A stretch of DNA of 64,000 bases, from positions 463,501 to 527,500 of the forward strand of contig NZ_LR134376.1 of NCBI RefSeq assembly GCF_900637545.1. Direction: 5' to 3'. A program made the position numbers and the translations under genes. The stretch's first letter is position 1. The number at the start of each line of letters is the position of its first letter. Positions 35,638-45,409 of the stretch are shown here, in pieces. The notes under the pieces are model-generated. The model saw only the letters and a program-made list of their open reading frames with translations. It was not told where the DNA came from and did not search any database. The DNA comes from Aeromonas encheleia. Lineage in GTDB: Bacteria; Pseudomonadota; Gammaproteobacteria; Enterobacterales; Aeromonadaceae.

Positions 35638-37653
35638 GTGGCAAGCGGGGGATCGCTCTGGCAACGGACGCCCTGGGCCCAGGCCAATGAGAGCCAGTGG
35701 CGCTATGCCCTGCGCAACAGCCTGGCCATGTGTCTGTCGCTCTGGCTGGCGTTCGTGTTGCAGCTGGATGCCCCCTACTGGGCCATGACCTCGGCCGCCG
35801 TGGTGAGCTTTCCCACCGTCGGCGGGGTCATCAGCAAGAGTCTGGGGCGGGTGGTCGGCAGTCTGATTGGCGCCATGGCGGCCGTGGTGATCACCGGCCT
35901 TGGCATCAGCGATCCCTGGTTGTTCAGCTTTCTCATCGCCCTCTGGCTCGGGCTCTGCACCTACATCTCCAACCACTATCAGAACAATGTCTCCTACGCC
36001 TTTGCCCTGGCGGGCTACACGGCCGCCATCATCGCCTTCTCCTGCGTCAACGTGGTCGATCCGCAGCATATCTTCGACATAGCCCAGGCCCGGGTGAGCG
36101 AGGTGATCATCGGCATCCTCTGCGGTGGCCTGATGATGATGATCCTGCCCAGCACCTCCGACAGCGAGACCCTGCTGCAATCGCTGCGCAAGAGCCAGAG
36201 CCGCCTGCTGGAACATGCCCAGCTGCTCTGGCTGGGGGAGGCCAACCCGGATGTGCGCAGTGCCCACGAGGGGTTGATAGGCCAGATCCTCACCATGAAT
36301 GTGCTGCGCATCCAGGCGGTGTGGAGCCACCACCGGCTGCGGCGCCACAACAGGCTGCTCAACTTCCTGCTGCACCGCCAACTGCGGATGATCAGCCTCA
36401 TCTCGGGGCTGCGCCGCATGCTGCAACACTGGCCGGAGCAGCCCCAGGCGCTGCAGCCACTGCTGGGAACCCTGCTGAGCGCGCTGGCCGAGCCGGACTG
36501 CGACAAGCTCCGTATCGCCCGCCTGCTGGCGCCCTTCGTGGCAGAGGCGGAGGGAGATTTTCGCCGGCGCACCTTCTGGCTGCGGCTGCGCCATTTCTGC
36601 TGGAGTTATCTGGAGTGCCAGCGCTGGCTGAGCCGGCTGACACCCTATGACGGCCAGGAGTGGCCGGCGCCGCCGCGCCACAGCTCGCTCACCCAGCACA
36701 CCGACAGCCTAGAGGCGGCCTACAACGGCGGCCGTACCTTCCTCTGCGTAGTGCTGGGCTGCGCCTTCTGGATCAACACCCAGTGGGAGTCGGGGGCCTC
36801 GGCGCTGACCCTGCTCTCCATCTGCTGCGTGCTCTACTCGGCGACGCCGGCGCCGGTCAAAGGGGTCAACACCATGCTGCAGGCCATTCTGCTGCTGAGC
36901 CTGGTCTGTTTCGCGGTCAAGTTCGGCCTGATGATCCGCATCGACGACTTCTGGCAGTTCTGCGCCCTGCTGTTTCCCGTGCTGGTCACCATGCAGATGT
37001 TCAAGCTGCAAAAGCCCAGGATGGCTGTGCTGTGGGGTCAGCTCATAGTGCTGCTCGGCTCCTTTCTCTCCATCACCAACCCGCCGAGCTACGACTACTC
37101 GTTGTTCATCAATACCAGCATCAGCCAGGTGCTGGGGGTGATGGCAGCCGGACTGGCGTTCCAGATCCTGCGGCCGAGCTCGGATCGGCGCAAGAGTCGC
37201 CGCATCATGCGTATCCTGCGCCACGACTTCATGGACCAGCTGGCGCCCAGGCCACAGCAGAGCGAGAGCCAGTTCGAATCGCGCATCTATCACGGCATCA
37301 GCCAGCTCAGCCAGAGCCAGGATCAGACCGCCAGGCTCTGGGTGTTGCGCTGGGGCGTGGTGCTGCTCAACTGCAGCCACATCGTCTGGCAATTGCGTCA
37401 GTGGCGTGGCGACGATCAGCCGCTCTATCTGGTGCGAGACGCCTGCATTCGCTGCCTGCGAGGGATCCTCACCGAGCGGGGGGTGCAGCATGACTCCCTT
37501 GAACGGACGCTGGCCGAGCTGCAACGCATCAGCCGGGGGCTGGCGGGGCACAGGGAGCCGGCGGCCCAGGAGCTGGCGGGCCTGGTGTGGCGGCTCCATT
37601 GTTCCCTGTCCCAGCTGTTGCAGGCACTGCCCCTGGCGTCAGATGCCACCTGA
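35638..37653 (+). CDS. FUSC-family efflux pump inner-membrane subunit (AaeB/YdhK-like)
   Basis: 671 residues from a GTG one base after the HlyD stop. The FUSC arrangement is clear: about six helices (30-165, with LDAPYWAMTSAAVVSFPTVGGVISKSLGRVVGSLIGA), a large cytosolic loop, and a second helix block (about 365-510) followed by a cytosolic C-terminal part. AaeB-type pumps export p-hydroxybenzoic and related acids. With DUF1656 and HlyD this is a complete AaeXAB-like module. No aaeR-type regulator is adjacent. Confidence 0.92.
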   Translation: MASGGSLWQRTPWAQANESQWRYALRNSLAMCLSLWLAFVLQLDAPYWAMTSAAVVSFPTVGGVISKSLGRVVGSLIGAMAAVVITGLGISDPWLFSFLIALWLGLCTYISNHYQNNVSYAFALAGYTAAIIAFSCVNVVDPQHIFDIAQARVSEVIIGILCGGLMMMILPSTSDSETLLQSLRKSQSRLLEHAQLLWLGEANPDVRSAHEGLIGQILTMNVLRIQAVWSHHRLRRHNRLLNFLLHRQLRMISLISGLRRMLQHWPEQPQALQPLLGTLLSALAEPDCDKLRIARLLAPFVAEAEGDFRRRTFWLRLRHFCWSYLECQRWLSRLTPYDGQEWPAPPRHSSLTQHTDSLEAAYNGGRTFLCVVLGCAFWINTQWESGASALTLLSICCVLYSATPAPVKGVNTMLQAILLLSLVCFAVKFGLMIRIDDFWQFCALLFPVLVTMQMFKLQKPRMAVLWGQLIVLLGSFLSITNPPSYDYSLFINTSISQVLGVMAAGLAFQILRPSSDRRKSRRIMRILRHDFMDQLAPRPQQSESQFESRIYHGISQLSQSQDQTARLWVLRWGVVLLNCSHIVWQLRQWRGDDQPLYLVRDACIRCLRGILTERGVQHDSLERTLAELQRISRGLAGHREPAAQELAGLVWRLHCSLSQLLQALPLASDAT

Positions 37654-37769
37654 TCCCGGCCGGGACGGCCGCCACGGCCGGCCTGGATCACCCTTTGCCA
37701 CCGCCGGGTTTGTCCAACGCCGTCCCAACGAGTAAGATCCTCCCCAAACGTCAATTCGCAAGGCCCTCC

Positions 37770-39665
37770 ATGTCCACTCAATACAATGCGGATGCCATTG
37801 AGGTCCTCAATGGCCTCGAACCGGTGCGTCGCCGCCCCGGCATGTACACCGACACCACCAGGCCCAATCACCTCGGCCAGGAGGTCATCGACAACAGCGT
37901 CGACGAGGCGCTGGCGGGCCATGCCCGCACCCTGGAGGTGACCCTGTTTGAAGACCAGTCCCTCGAGGTGATCGATGACGGCCGTGGCATGCCGGTCGAC
38001 ATTCACCCGGAGGAGGGGGTCTCGGGGGTCGAGCTGATCCTCTGCAAGCTGCACGCGGGTGGCAAGTTCTCCAACAAGAACTACCAGTTCTCCGGCGGTC
38101 TGCACGGGGTGGGCATCTCGGTGGTGAACGCGCTCTCCGACCGGGTCGAGGTGACGGTGCGCCGCGACGGTCAGGTCTATGACATCGCCTTCGAGCGCGG
38201 CGACAAGGTGCAGGAGCTGACCATCAGCGGCACCTGCGGGCGCCGCAACACCGGCACCCGGGTGCGCTTCTGGCCGCAGGCGAGCTACTTCGACTCGCCC
38301 CGCTTCTCTGTCAGCAAGCTGGAGCACCTGCTCAAGGCCAAGGCCGTGCTCTGCCCCGGCCTCACCATCAAGTTCCTCGACAAGAACACCGGCATCAAGC
38401 TGGAGTGGTGCTACGAAGATGGCCTCAAGGATTACCTGATCGATGCGGTCAAGCAGTTCACCTGCCTGCCGGAGCAGCCCTTTATCGGAGCCTTTAGCAC
38501 CGAGCAGTCCGCGGTGGACTGGGCGCTGTGCTGGCTGCCGGAAGGGGGGGAATGCCTCGCCGAATCCTATGTGAACCTGATCCCCACGGCGCAGGGCGGC
38601 ACCCATGTCAACGGTCTGCGTCAGGGCTTGCTCGACGCCATGCGCGAGTTCTGCGAGTTCCGCAACCTGCTGCCGCGCGGGGTCAAGCTGACCCCGGAAG
38701 ACATCTGGGATCGCTGCGCCTACATCCTCTCGGTCAAGATGCAGGATCCCCAGTTCGCCGGCCAGACCAAGGAGCGGCTGTCGTCCCGCCAGAGCTCGGC
38801 CTTCGTGTCCGGGGTGGTGAAGGATGCCTTCAGCCTGTTCCTCAACAGCAACACCGAGCTGGCGGAGCAGATCGCCGAGATCTGCATCAGCAGCGCCCAG
38901 CGCCGGCTGCGCGCCGCCAAGACGGTGGTGCGCAAGAAGATTACCCAGGGTCCGGCCTTGCCCGGCAAGCTCACCGACTGCAACTGCGCCGACCCCATGC
39001 AGGGGGAGCTGTTCCTGGTGGAGGGTGACTCCGCGGGCGGCAGCGCCAAGCAGGCGCGGGATCGCGAGTTCCAGGCCATCATGCCCCTGCGCGGCAAGAT
39101 CCTGAACACCTGGGAGGTGGAGGCCGGCCAAGTACTCGCCTCCCAGGAAGTGCACGATATCTCTGTAGCCATCGGCCTGGATCCCGACTCCGAGGATCTC
39201 TCCGGCCTGCGCTACGGCAAGGTGTGCATACTGGCGGATGCGGACTCGGACGGTCTGCACATCGCCACCCTGCTCTGCGCCCTGTTCGTGAAGCACTTCC
39301 GCACCCTGGTCAACAAGGGCCACGTCTATGTGGCCATGCCGCCGCTCTACCGGATCGACATCGGCAAGGAGGTGTTCTATGCCCTCGACGAGGACGAGAA
39401 GAACGGCGTACTGCAACGGGTCGAGGCCGAGAAGAAGAAGGGCAAGGTGATGGTGACCCGATTCAAGGGGCTGGGTGAGATGAACCCGAAACAGCTGCGG
39501 GAAACCACCATGGATCCCAACACCCGCCGTCTGGTGCAACTCACCATGGGCGAGATGGAGGAGGGGGACGAGACCCTGCAACTGATGGACATGCTGCTGG
39601 CCAAGAAGCGCGCCCCGGATCGCCGCGAGTGGCTGGAAGAGAAGGGCAACCTCGCCATCATCTAA
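37770..39665 (+). CDS. parE: DNA topoisomerase IV subunit B
   Basis: 631 residues (E. coli 630) starting MSTQYNADAIEVLNGLEPVRRRPGMY. The GHKL ATPase has DNSVDEALAG, DDGRGMPVD and GGLHGVGISVVNALS; the TOPRIM domain has EGDSAGGSAKQARDR and ADADSDGLHIATLL. It decatenates daughter chromosomes together with ParC, encoded 83 bp downstream. The frame extends 61 codons upstream, but that sequence has no similarity and the short start has the family N-terminus. Confidence 0.97.
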   Translation: MSTQYNADAIEVLNGLEPVRRRPGMYTDTTRPNHLGQEVIDNSVDEALAGHARTLEVTLFEDQSLEVIDDGRGMPVDIHPEEGVSGVELILCKLHAGGKFSNKNYQFSGGLHGVGISVVNALSDRVEVTVRRDGQVYDIAFERGDKVQELTISGTCGRRNTGTRVRFWPQASYFDSPRFSVSKLEHLLKAKAVLCPGLTIKFLDKNTGIKLEWCYEDGLKDYLIDAVKQFTCLPEQPFIGAFSTEQSAVDWALCWLPEGGECLAESYVNLIPTAQGGTHVNGLRQGLLDAMREFCEFRNLLPRGVKLTPEDIWDRCAYILSVKMQDPQFAGQTKERLSSRQSSAFVSGVVKDAFSLFLNSNTELAEQIAEICISSAQRRLRAAKTVVRKKITQGPALPGKLTDCNCADPMQGELFLVEGDSAGGSAKQARDREFQAIMPLRGKILNTWEVEAGQVLASQEVHDISVAIGLDPDSEDLSGLRYGKVCILADADSDGLHIATLLCALFVKHFRTLVNKGHVYVAMPPLYRIDIGKEVFYALDEDEKNGVLQRVEAEKKKGKVMVTRFKGLGEMNPKQLRETTMDPNTRRLVQLTMGEMEEGDETLQLMDMLLAKKRAPDRREWLEEKGNLAII

Positions 39666-39748
39666 GCCGTCGGCTGGTCCTGTACGGGCCAGCAAGCATT
39701 TAGCCGGAGTCGCCCTGTGGCGGCTCCCGAACCGAAAGAGAAAATCAC

Positions 39749-42043
39749 ATGAGTGATGCTATCGAGCTCAGTCTGGATGGGGTAGAGCGCCAGCCCATGC
39801 GCACCTTTACCGAACAGGCTTACTTGAACTACTCCATGTACGTCATCATGGACCGGGCCCTGCCCCACATCGGCGATGGCCTCAAACCCGTGCAGCGGCG
39901 GATCATCTACGCCATGAGCGAGCTGGGTCTGTCGGCGCTCTCCAAGCACAAGAAGTCCGCCCGTACCGTGGGTGACGTGCTGGGTAAGTACCACCCCCAC
40001 GGCGACAGCGCCTGTTACGAGGCCATGGTGCTGATGGCCCAGCCCTTCTCCTACCGCTACCCGCTGGTGGACGGTCAGGGCAACTGGGGGGCACCGGACG
40101 ATCCCAAATCCTTCGCCGCCATGCGTTACACCGAGGCGCGGCTGTCGCGCTTCTCCGAGCTGCTGCTCTCCGAGCTCGGCCAGGGCACGGTGGAGTGGAC
40201 CCCGAACTTCGACGGCACCATGAAAGAACCCGTGGTGCTGCCGGCTCGCCTGCCGCACATCTTGCTGAACGGCATCACCGGCATCGCCGTGGGCATGGCG
40301 ACCGACATCCCGCCCCACAACGCGCGGGAAGTGGCCCTGGCCTGCGCCGAGCTGCTCGACAACCCCGATGCCGGGCTGGATGCGCTGATGGCGCACATTC
40401 AGGGGCCGGACTACCCGACCAGCGCCGAGATCATCACGCCGCGCGATGACATCCGCAAAATCTACGAGACCGGCAAGGGCTCCATCAAGCAGCGGGCGGT
40501 CTGGAACGAGGAGGATGGCGACATCGTCATCACGGCGCTGCCCCATCAGGCCTCCGGCGCCAAGATTATGGAGCAGATCGCCGCCCAGATGGTGGCCAAG
40601 AAGCTGCCCATGGTCAGCGACCTGCGGGACGAGTCGGATCATGAGAACCCGACCCGGCTGGTGATCATCCCCCGCTCCAACCGGGTGGACATGGAGGCGC
40701 TGATGGCCCACCTGTTCGCCACCACGGATCTGGAGAAGAACTACCGGGTCAACCTCAACATCCTGGGGCTGGACAACAGACCCCAGGTGAAGACCCTCAA
40801 GATGATCCTGTCCGAGTGGATCGTCTTCCGTCGCGAGACGGTGCGTCGTCGCCTGCAGTATCGCCTCGACAAGGTGCTGTCCCGCCTGCACATCCTCGAA
40901 GGCTTGCTGGTCGCCTACCTCAACATCGACGAGGTGATCGAGATCATCCGCACCGAGGATGAGCCGGGCAAGGTGATGATTGAGCGCTTCAACATCAGCG
41001 AGACCCAGGCCGAGGCGATCCTCGAGCTCAAACTGCGCCATCTGGCCAAGCTGGAAGAGTTCAAGCTGCGCGCCGAGCAGGATGAGCTGGCCATCGAACG
41101 CGACAAGCTGGAGCTGCTGCTGGGTTCAGAGCGCCGCCTCAACACCCTGCTCAAGAAGGAGCTGCTGGCGGATGCCGAGAAGTACGGCGACGATCGCCGC
41201 ACCCCGCTGGTGGAGCGTGCCACCGCGGTGGCGCTGACCGAGAAGGAGTTGGTGCCGAGCGAGCCGGTCACCGTCATCCTGTCGGGCGCGGGCTGGGTGC
41301 GCGCCGCCAAGGGCCACGACGTGGACGTGGAGGGCCTCTCCTACAAGGCGGGGGATGGTTATCTGGCTCATGCCCATGGGCGCAGCAACCAGCAGGCGGT
41401 GTTCCTCTCCACCCTGGGACGCACCTACGCGCTGGAGGCTCACACCCTGCCATCGGCCCGCAGCCAGGGCGAGCCGCTCACCGGTCGCTTCGCGCTGGGG
41501 GCCGGCGAGGAGGTGCGTCATCTGGTGATGGGCAACGAGGGGGAACCCTACCTCATCTGTTCCGATGCCGGTTATGGCTTCGTCTGTACCTATGACGATC
41601 TCATCGGCAAGAACAAGAACGGCAAGGCGCTACTCAGCGTGCCGGAAGGGGGCCTGGTGATGGCCCCCCAGAAGATCGGCTCGCCGGAGACCGATCTCTG
41701 CATGGCCATCTCCAACGAGGGGCGCATGCTGCTGTTCCCGCTCAGCACCCTGCCGGTGCTCGGCAAGGGCAAGGGCAACAAGCTCATCAGCATCCCCTCC
41801 GCTCGCGTCAAGGCGCGGGAAGAGTTTATGGTGATGGCCGCCATCATACCGCAGGGGCAATATGTCACCCTGTTTGCCGGCAAGCGCAAGCTGACCCTCA
41901 AGCCATCCGATCTCGACTACTACCGCGGCGAGCGCGGCCGCCGTGGCGCCAAGCTGCCCCGTGGCTTGCAGCGGGTGGACAGGATAGAGATAGAAGCCGC
42001 CGCCGGTGCCGAGCCGGTCGCGGAGGAAAATCAGGAAGGGTAA
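39749..42043 (+). CDS. parC: DNA topoisomerase IV subunit A
   Basis: 764 residues. The winged-helix breakage-reunion domain carries the catalytic tyrosine in [13 protein letters not shown] (about residue 128). The quinolone-resistance region reads [15 protein letters not shown], with serine at the E. coli Ser80 position and glutamate at the Glu84 position replaced in alignment by Y-E; the wild-type-like serine is present. The C-terminal beta-pinwheel shows the blade motifs. Forms the ParC2ParE2 holoenzyme with the upstream product. Confidence 0.97.
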   Translation: MSDAIELSLDGVERQPMRTFTEQAYLNYSMYVIMDRALPHIGDGLKPVQRRIIYAMSELGLSALSKHKKSARTVGDVLGKYHPHGDSACYEAMVLMAQPFSYRYPLVDGQGNWGAPDDPKSFAAMRYTEARLSRFSELLLSELGQGTVEWTPNFDGTMKEPVVLPARLPHILLNGITGIAVGMATDIPPHNAREVALACAELLDNPDAGLDALMAHIQGPDYPTSAEIITPRDDIRKIYETGKGSIKQRAVWNEEDGDIVITALPHQASGAKIMEQIAAQMVAKKLPMVSDLRDESDHENPTRLVIIPRSNRVDMEALMAHLFATTDLEKNYRVNLNILGLDNRPQVKTLKMILSEWIVFRRETVRRRLQYRLDKVLSRLHILEGLLVAYLNIDEVIEIIRTEDEPGKVMIERFNISETQAEAILELKLRHLAKLEEFKLRAEQDELAIERDKLELLLGSERRLNTLLKKELLADAEKYGDDRRTPLVERATAVALTEKELVPSEPVTVILSGAGWVRAAKGHDVDVEGLSYKAGDGYLAHAHGRSNQQAVFLSTLGRTYALEAHTLPSARSQGEPLTGRFALGAGEEVRHLVMGNEGEPYLICSDAGYGFVCTYDDLIGKNKNGKALLSVPEGGLVMAPQKIGSPETDLCMAISNEGRMLLFPLSTLPVLGKGKGNKLISIPSARVKAREEFMVMAAIIPQGQYVTLFAGKRKLTLKPSDLDYYRGERGRRGAKLPRGLQRVDRIEIEAAAGAEPVAEENQEG

Positions 42044-42044
42044 T

Positions 42045-42078
42045 AAATATAAAGGGCGCGAAAGCGCCCTTTATATTT
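42045..42078. terminator. strong bidirectional terminator after parC
   Basis: A perfect 15-bp stem (AAATATAAAGGGCGC and complement) is capped by a GAAA tetraloop. It sits directly after the parC stop and before the stop of the converging ATPase gene, and marks the left border of an AT-rich accessory segment. Confidence 0.9.
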
Positions 42079-42100
42079 GATGTCGGATGGAATGAGATAT

Positions 42101-43348
42101 CTATCCTCTTGTAATAGGTCTCTTTTCAACTTTCTCCTGAGCGTTTTTAAGCAATACGGCTCTTAAAACAATCCGGTACCTAGGATCAACAAAAGTAAAT
42201 GCATCTCCCTTAGGTGAGCGTTTAATCAATGGTTTATCACCTTTGGATAGCTGACTTAACACGGCGGATATATTTAAGTTAGTTTGATTTGTCGACTGAG
42301 GGAATTGCTCTCTGACAATTGCCTCTATCTCTGTATATCTGAACTGTTCGCCATCACATAGAGACAATGCATAAAGTACTTGATTTCTCCTAGCAGCCTT
42401 TGTCTCTCTCTCATTCATGTGAGACTCAATCGCCGCATATGCATACTGCATAGATCCTGCAAGCCAAATGGCATTAGCTTCATGTATTTTTGACTGAGTA
42501 ACATGTTTGTCAGATTCACAAATCAAACTAAGCTCAAGGCAATAATCATGAATTACTTGTGGTACTCTATCGGAAACCCATGATATATGTGTTTTTAAAG
42601 CTACAATGTCATCTATTTTATAAGACAGCTTTTCAACAAAACCACGCTCAACAAGTGCATCACATTCGGCTTTTTCTAATCTTGCGACTTCAGGAAGTTC
42701 TGTTAATCGGTTGGCAACTGTCATATGGTTAGGTGTTCTATAGTAATATTCTTTCACACCACTCGGAACACCAACAATTAATATCTTTACCTTATAAGAG
42801 GAATATCTTTCGTCGTCACACAGAATTATTAAATCTGCAAGTTCCTTTAAAAGTGGTTCAGTAAATGCAGCTTCTAGGTTATCAAAAACCAATACTGTTT
42901 GCTTGCCACCATATTTTTTATTCAAAAAATCTAAGCATGCTTCAAAGGGTTCTTTTTTACCTATTTCATACTGCCCAGTGTGACTTAATGCTCCCTTGGC
43001 CATAACGGCACTAAGCTCAGCTGATTTTTCTTCCTCATAGGACACTTTGTTAGCTTGCTGCTCCCTATCAATTAAATTCCGTAATTCTGCAGCTACGCTC
43101 CCAAGCCTAGAAGCATTTGCGAGATTTGCAACAAGATAAGGGACACCTAGTTTTATTAATGAACTTTTGTATAACCACGACTTTCCTGTCCCGCTTTCAC
43201 CATGAATTAACATATGCAAATTTCGCCGCAGAGCTGCTGATATCGCTGCTTCTAATACTGGCCGACTGATGTACATATTAGAATTAACTTCAGCTGATCT
43301 AGGGGTGAATACATCTTCAGGTCTCACTGAAGAAGAGAATAAATTCAT
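42101..43348 (-). CDS. orphan P-loop AAA/ORC-like ATPase of unknown function
   Basis: 415 residues from the ATG at 43348, chosen because GGTGGG precedes it; an ATG at 43366 adds six residues without a Shine-Dalgarno. Walker A is GESGTGKS (about 50-57), Walker B TVLVFDNLE (151-159), a sensor-1-like KVKILIVGVPS follows, then VANRLTELPEVARLEKAE with a candidate arginine. The last ~110 residues look like a winged helix (FRYTEIEAIVREQF... NISAVLSQLSKG), resembling ORC/Cdc6-type ATPases. Codon use is AT-rich, unlike all neighbours, which suggests transfer. It has no partner gene. A role in defence or in DNA/transposon biology is possible but unproven. Confidence 0.85.
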   Translation of the reverse strand: MNLFSSSVRPEDVFTPRSAEVNSNMYISRPVLEAAISAALRRNLHMLIHGESGTGKSWLYKSSLIKLGVPYLVANLANASRLGSVAAELRNLIDREQQANKVSYEEEKSAELSAVMAKGALSHTGQYEIGKKEPFEACLDFLNKKYGGKQTVLVFDNLEAAFTEPLLKELADLIILCDDERYSSYKVKILIVGVPSGVKEYYYRTPNHMTVANRLTELPEVARLEKAECDALVERGFVEKLSYKIDDIVALKTHISWVSDRVPQVIHDYCLELSLICESDKHVTQSKIHEANAIWLAGSMQYAYAAIESHMNERETKAARRNQVLYALSLCDGEQFRYTEIEAIVREQFPQSTNQTNLNISAVLSQLSKGDKPLIKRSPKGDAFTFVDPRYRIVLRAVLLKNAQEKVEKRPITRG

Positions 43349-43556
43349 AAGCCCACCACTGTTCATTGATAACTAGATTGGGACATATCATACACAAGGT
43401 TTCATTCATACCCCACAATCACTACAAAAATTTATGACTGGGTCACATTAAAATTCCCGACCTCACTCTGGGACCCTAAAAAATGGGAACACCCACCTTT
43501 GTGATAATGACTATGACTGTACTTAGCTTGAGGAGTCTCCGTCGAGGAGGAAAACC
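43349..43556. other. AT-rich upstream region of the ATPase and transposase remnant
   Basis: About 200 bp with no complete gene. It contains a GGGACCC-type element near 43472 followed by TAAAAAATGGGAAC, just upstream of the transposase stump. The minus-strand promoter of the ATPase must lie here but was not pinned down. Confidence 0.4.
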
Positions 43557-43610
43557 ATGAGCATTGCCCGTTCACATCGAATCAGTCTGCAGGACCGTAG
43601 GTTTGATTAA
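43557..43610 (+). pseudogene. 5' remnant of a REP-associated (Y1/RAYT) transposase gene
   Basis: An excellent GAGGAGG Shine-Dalgarno precedes an ATG that encodes MSIARSHRISLQD and then stops within a few codons. The segment resembles the N-terminus of Y1-type transposases of the RAYT family (usually M-x-x-A-R-S-x-x-I-x-L-x-x-T-P-Y-Y-H-C). The catalytic HUH and tyrosine regions are gone, and the reading frame runs straight into a REP palindrome. I infer a deletion that removed nearly the whole gene. Identification rests on 13 residues, so it is tentative. Confidence 0.45.
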
Positions 43611-43627
43611 CGCAGCGTAATCAGACG
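43596..43627. repeat. REP-type palindromic element
   Basis: CGTAGG, then TGATTA (43604) and TAATCA (43618) flanking ACGCAGCG, then GACG: the layout of the widespread GTAGG-x3-GATTAxCGxAGCGTAATC-type REP sequences that flank RAYT genes. It directly follows the transposase stump. Confidence 0.6.
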
Positions 43628-43780
43628 TTCGCGAAAGTCGGCTGCCGGTCTCCTACTGGCAACCCCTCTTCTTTCCTTCTTTGCCAATTGCCACAGGTCA
43701 AGGATTTGGCCGATTAGGCCCCGCAAGTCGCACTTGCTCGCTAACATTGAAGGGAGCAGCACAGTGCCAGGAGGCCAAAC

Positions 43781-43993
43781 ATGGAAACGGAGAAAGCCAT
43801 AGGGCTTATCGAGGCTCACGGGGTTTTTCACGGGGATCACTACAGCTTCAACAGCGACGAGTTCGTGCAGTGGTGTCGGGAGGAGACTCACCAGCCCCTC
43901 AGCCTGGAGCAGGCCAATCATGAACTTGCCCCCTTCTGCATCCGGGTCGGCTACGCAGAGCCGATCAGGTTGTGGCGTTACTATCTCACCTGA
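43781..43993 (+). CDS. small uncharacterised protein (70 aa)
   Basis: The ATG follows CAGGAGG at good spacing. The product METEKAIGLIEAHGVFHGDH... is soluble, with two predicted helices and no membrane segment or known motif. GC content is back to the level of the chromosome. No family was recognised. A double terminator follows. Confidence 0.7.
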   Translation: METEKAIGLIEAHGVFHGDHYSFNSDEFVQWCREETHQPLSLEQANHELAPFCIRVGYAEPIRLWRYYLT

Positions 43994-44009
43994 TGCTCAC
44001 GAAGCGGGC

Positions 44010-44036
44010 AAAGGCGAGGCAAGGGCCTCGCCTTTT
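44010..44036 (+). terminator. terminator after the 70-aa gene
   Basis: AAAGGCGAGGC and GCCTCGCCTTT with a 4-nt loop and T-run, 17 bp after the stop. Confidence 0.85.
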
Positions 44037-44055
44037 ATATGCGCTGGGTAATGGC

Positions 44056-44082
44056 GAAAGGAGCCAGCAAGGCTCCTTTCTT
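44056..44082. terminator. second terminator, shared with the converging protease gene
   Basis: GAAAGGAGCC, 5-nt loop, GGCTCCTTTC, then TT. It lies between the converging 70-aa gene and the CPBP gene. Confidence 0.7.
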
Positions 44083-44106
44083 GTGATCATGCCCCAGCCT
44101 GTTGTT

Positions 44107-44904
44107 TTATATGCCGGCATGGCCACCCAGAAAGACCACCATGATGGTAAACAGCAGCCAATCATTGATGATGTGTGCGCCGGTCGATACCCAGATATTT
44201 TTGGTGATGATGTAGCCGCTTAACAGCACGATGCGAGCAGTCCCGATAACCAGAAAACATTGCAGGAAATTCCAGCCATAAGTGGGCAGGTGCAATGCAC
44301 CGAAGATGAGTGCGGTACAGAGCCAGGCCGCAAGCAGCGCCCGCTTGCGAGTCATGTTGAGTCTTTCGTGACAGAACCAGAGGACAGCAAGAAAAGGCAA
44401 TATGGAGACCACCTCCTCGCCGAAGAGCTGAGGCGCCGTTTTTAAATAAAAGAGGATACGGGACGTATTGGAGGCCTCTGCCAGCATGTTGCTCACAGGA
44501 TTGCCATTCATCTGGAAAACATGCTGCAGCAATAAGGCAACGATAACGGACACCAGGATATTGGCGCCAGCAATCACCAGCATCAAGACGAGATCCCGCA
44601 GCCCAGGCTTTCTAAAGAGTGCCCGCCATACTGGACCCGCCACCATGGCGAGCACGACCAGGGGGATGACAGGGAAAAGAATGGCGGATACAAAGCCACC
44701 CACCGTGGTCTTATAAAGCGCCATGGGGGCCGTCAGCACGGCGAAGCCCAGCGCCACGCCAAGCAGGATCAACACCCAGCCACGGGTGGATAATGCATGA
44801 GGCTCTTGGCGATAAAAAGGGAAGTCCCCGGCACTCTTTCGCTCGAGGCCATAGTAATCACCGTCATTCAATGTCGTTATGGCCACAGATTGATATTCGC
44901 TCAT
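44107..44904 (-). CDS. CPBP-family intramembrane glutamic protease
   Basis: 265 residues with about seven hydrophobic helices after a 35-residue polar N-terminus. The family motifs are present in order: the paired glutamates in LFGEEVVSI (about 162-170), FGALHLPTYGW with its histidine (about 205-215), and STGAHIINDW (about 245-254), which supplies the last histidine and asparagine. CPBP (Abi/CAAX-like) proteins act in prenyl-protein processing in eukaryotes and in bacteriocin immunity or regulated proteolysis in bacteria. No bacteriocin gene is visible nearby. Single gene on this strand. Confidence 0.9.
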   Translation of the reverse strand: MSEYQSVAITTLNDGDYYGLERKSAGDFPFYRQEPHALSTRGWVLILLGVALGFAVLTAPMALYKTTVGGFVSAILFPVIPLVVLAMVAGPVWRALFRKPGLRDLVLMLVIAGANILVSVIVALLLQHVFQMNGNPVSNMLAEASNTSRILFYLKTAPQLFGEEVVSILPFLAVLWFCHERLNMTRKRALLAAWLCTALIFGALHLPTYGWNFLQCFLVIGTARIVLLSGYIITKNIWVSTGAHIINDWLLFTIMVVFLGGHAGI

Positions 44905-45409
44905 GGTGATGCTCGATATTTAATTCGTTTGTCAGGGGGCAACTGCACATCAGATGATATGGCTAGTCGGTCACTCTCACACCTTTATTTAAACTTTAAC
45001 AATCAAGGTTGTAACAAAGGGAATGAGAGCCAGTAGCCTGTGCATTCCCTGCATACAGTTAGCTATAAAGTATTTATTTTTCTTCATCGAAAACATGCTT
45101 ATATCACCAAGAGAGTCGGATGCTCAATTGATGTCCACCCTTATAATTTGTAATAAAATGTTTTCTGTCACTTTTTAATACAACCCGGCCCATTTAGTAA
45201 CAACTGGGTGGTTGCCACCCAAGATTCAACTTCTTGCTCTGTGTCGGTTGTTCCCGCAGCGATGGCCTCATCCCCGGCCTTTTTCCCCTTTCCATGCAAA
45301 GAATGGGAGAAGGGCGTAAAGACAGCGCCTGCGGAGCAGGATCCGACGTGGCGTTGCGATAGTGGAAAGCGGGTTTATTCCCTCTCCCTTTGGCAGAGGG
45401 GGTTGAGTC
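44905..45409. other. 500-bp intergenic region, no gene seen
   Basis: The first 270 bp are AT-rich and probably hold the CPBP promoter (minus strand). A perfect 7-bp hairpin TGGGTGG-TTG-CCACCCA lies at 45205 without a U-tract. The remainder contains only a short frame without ribosome binding site or recognisable product. Confidence 0.45.

Noticed and set aside
43607-43921. 104-codon minus-strand frame opposite the 70-aa gene
   Set aside because: It overlaps the REP element and the well-supported plus-strand gene, and has no ribosome binding site.
45205-45221. Perfect 7-bp hairpin in the 44.9-45.4 kb gap as a terminator or sRNA end
   Set aside because: No U-tract on either strand and no adjacent transcript evidence.
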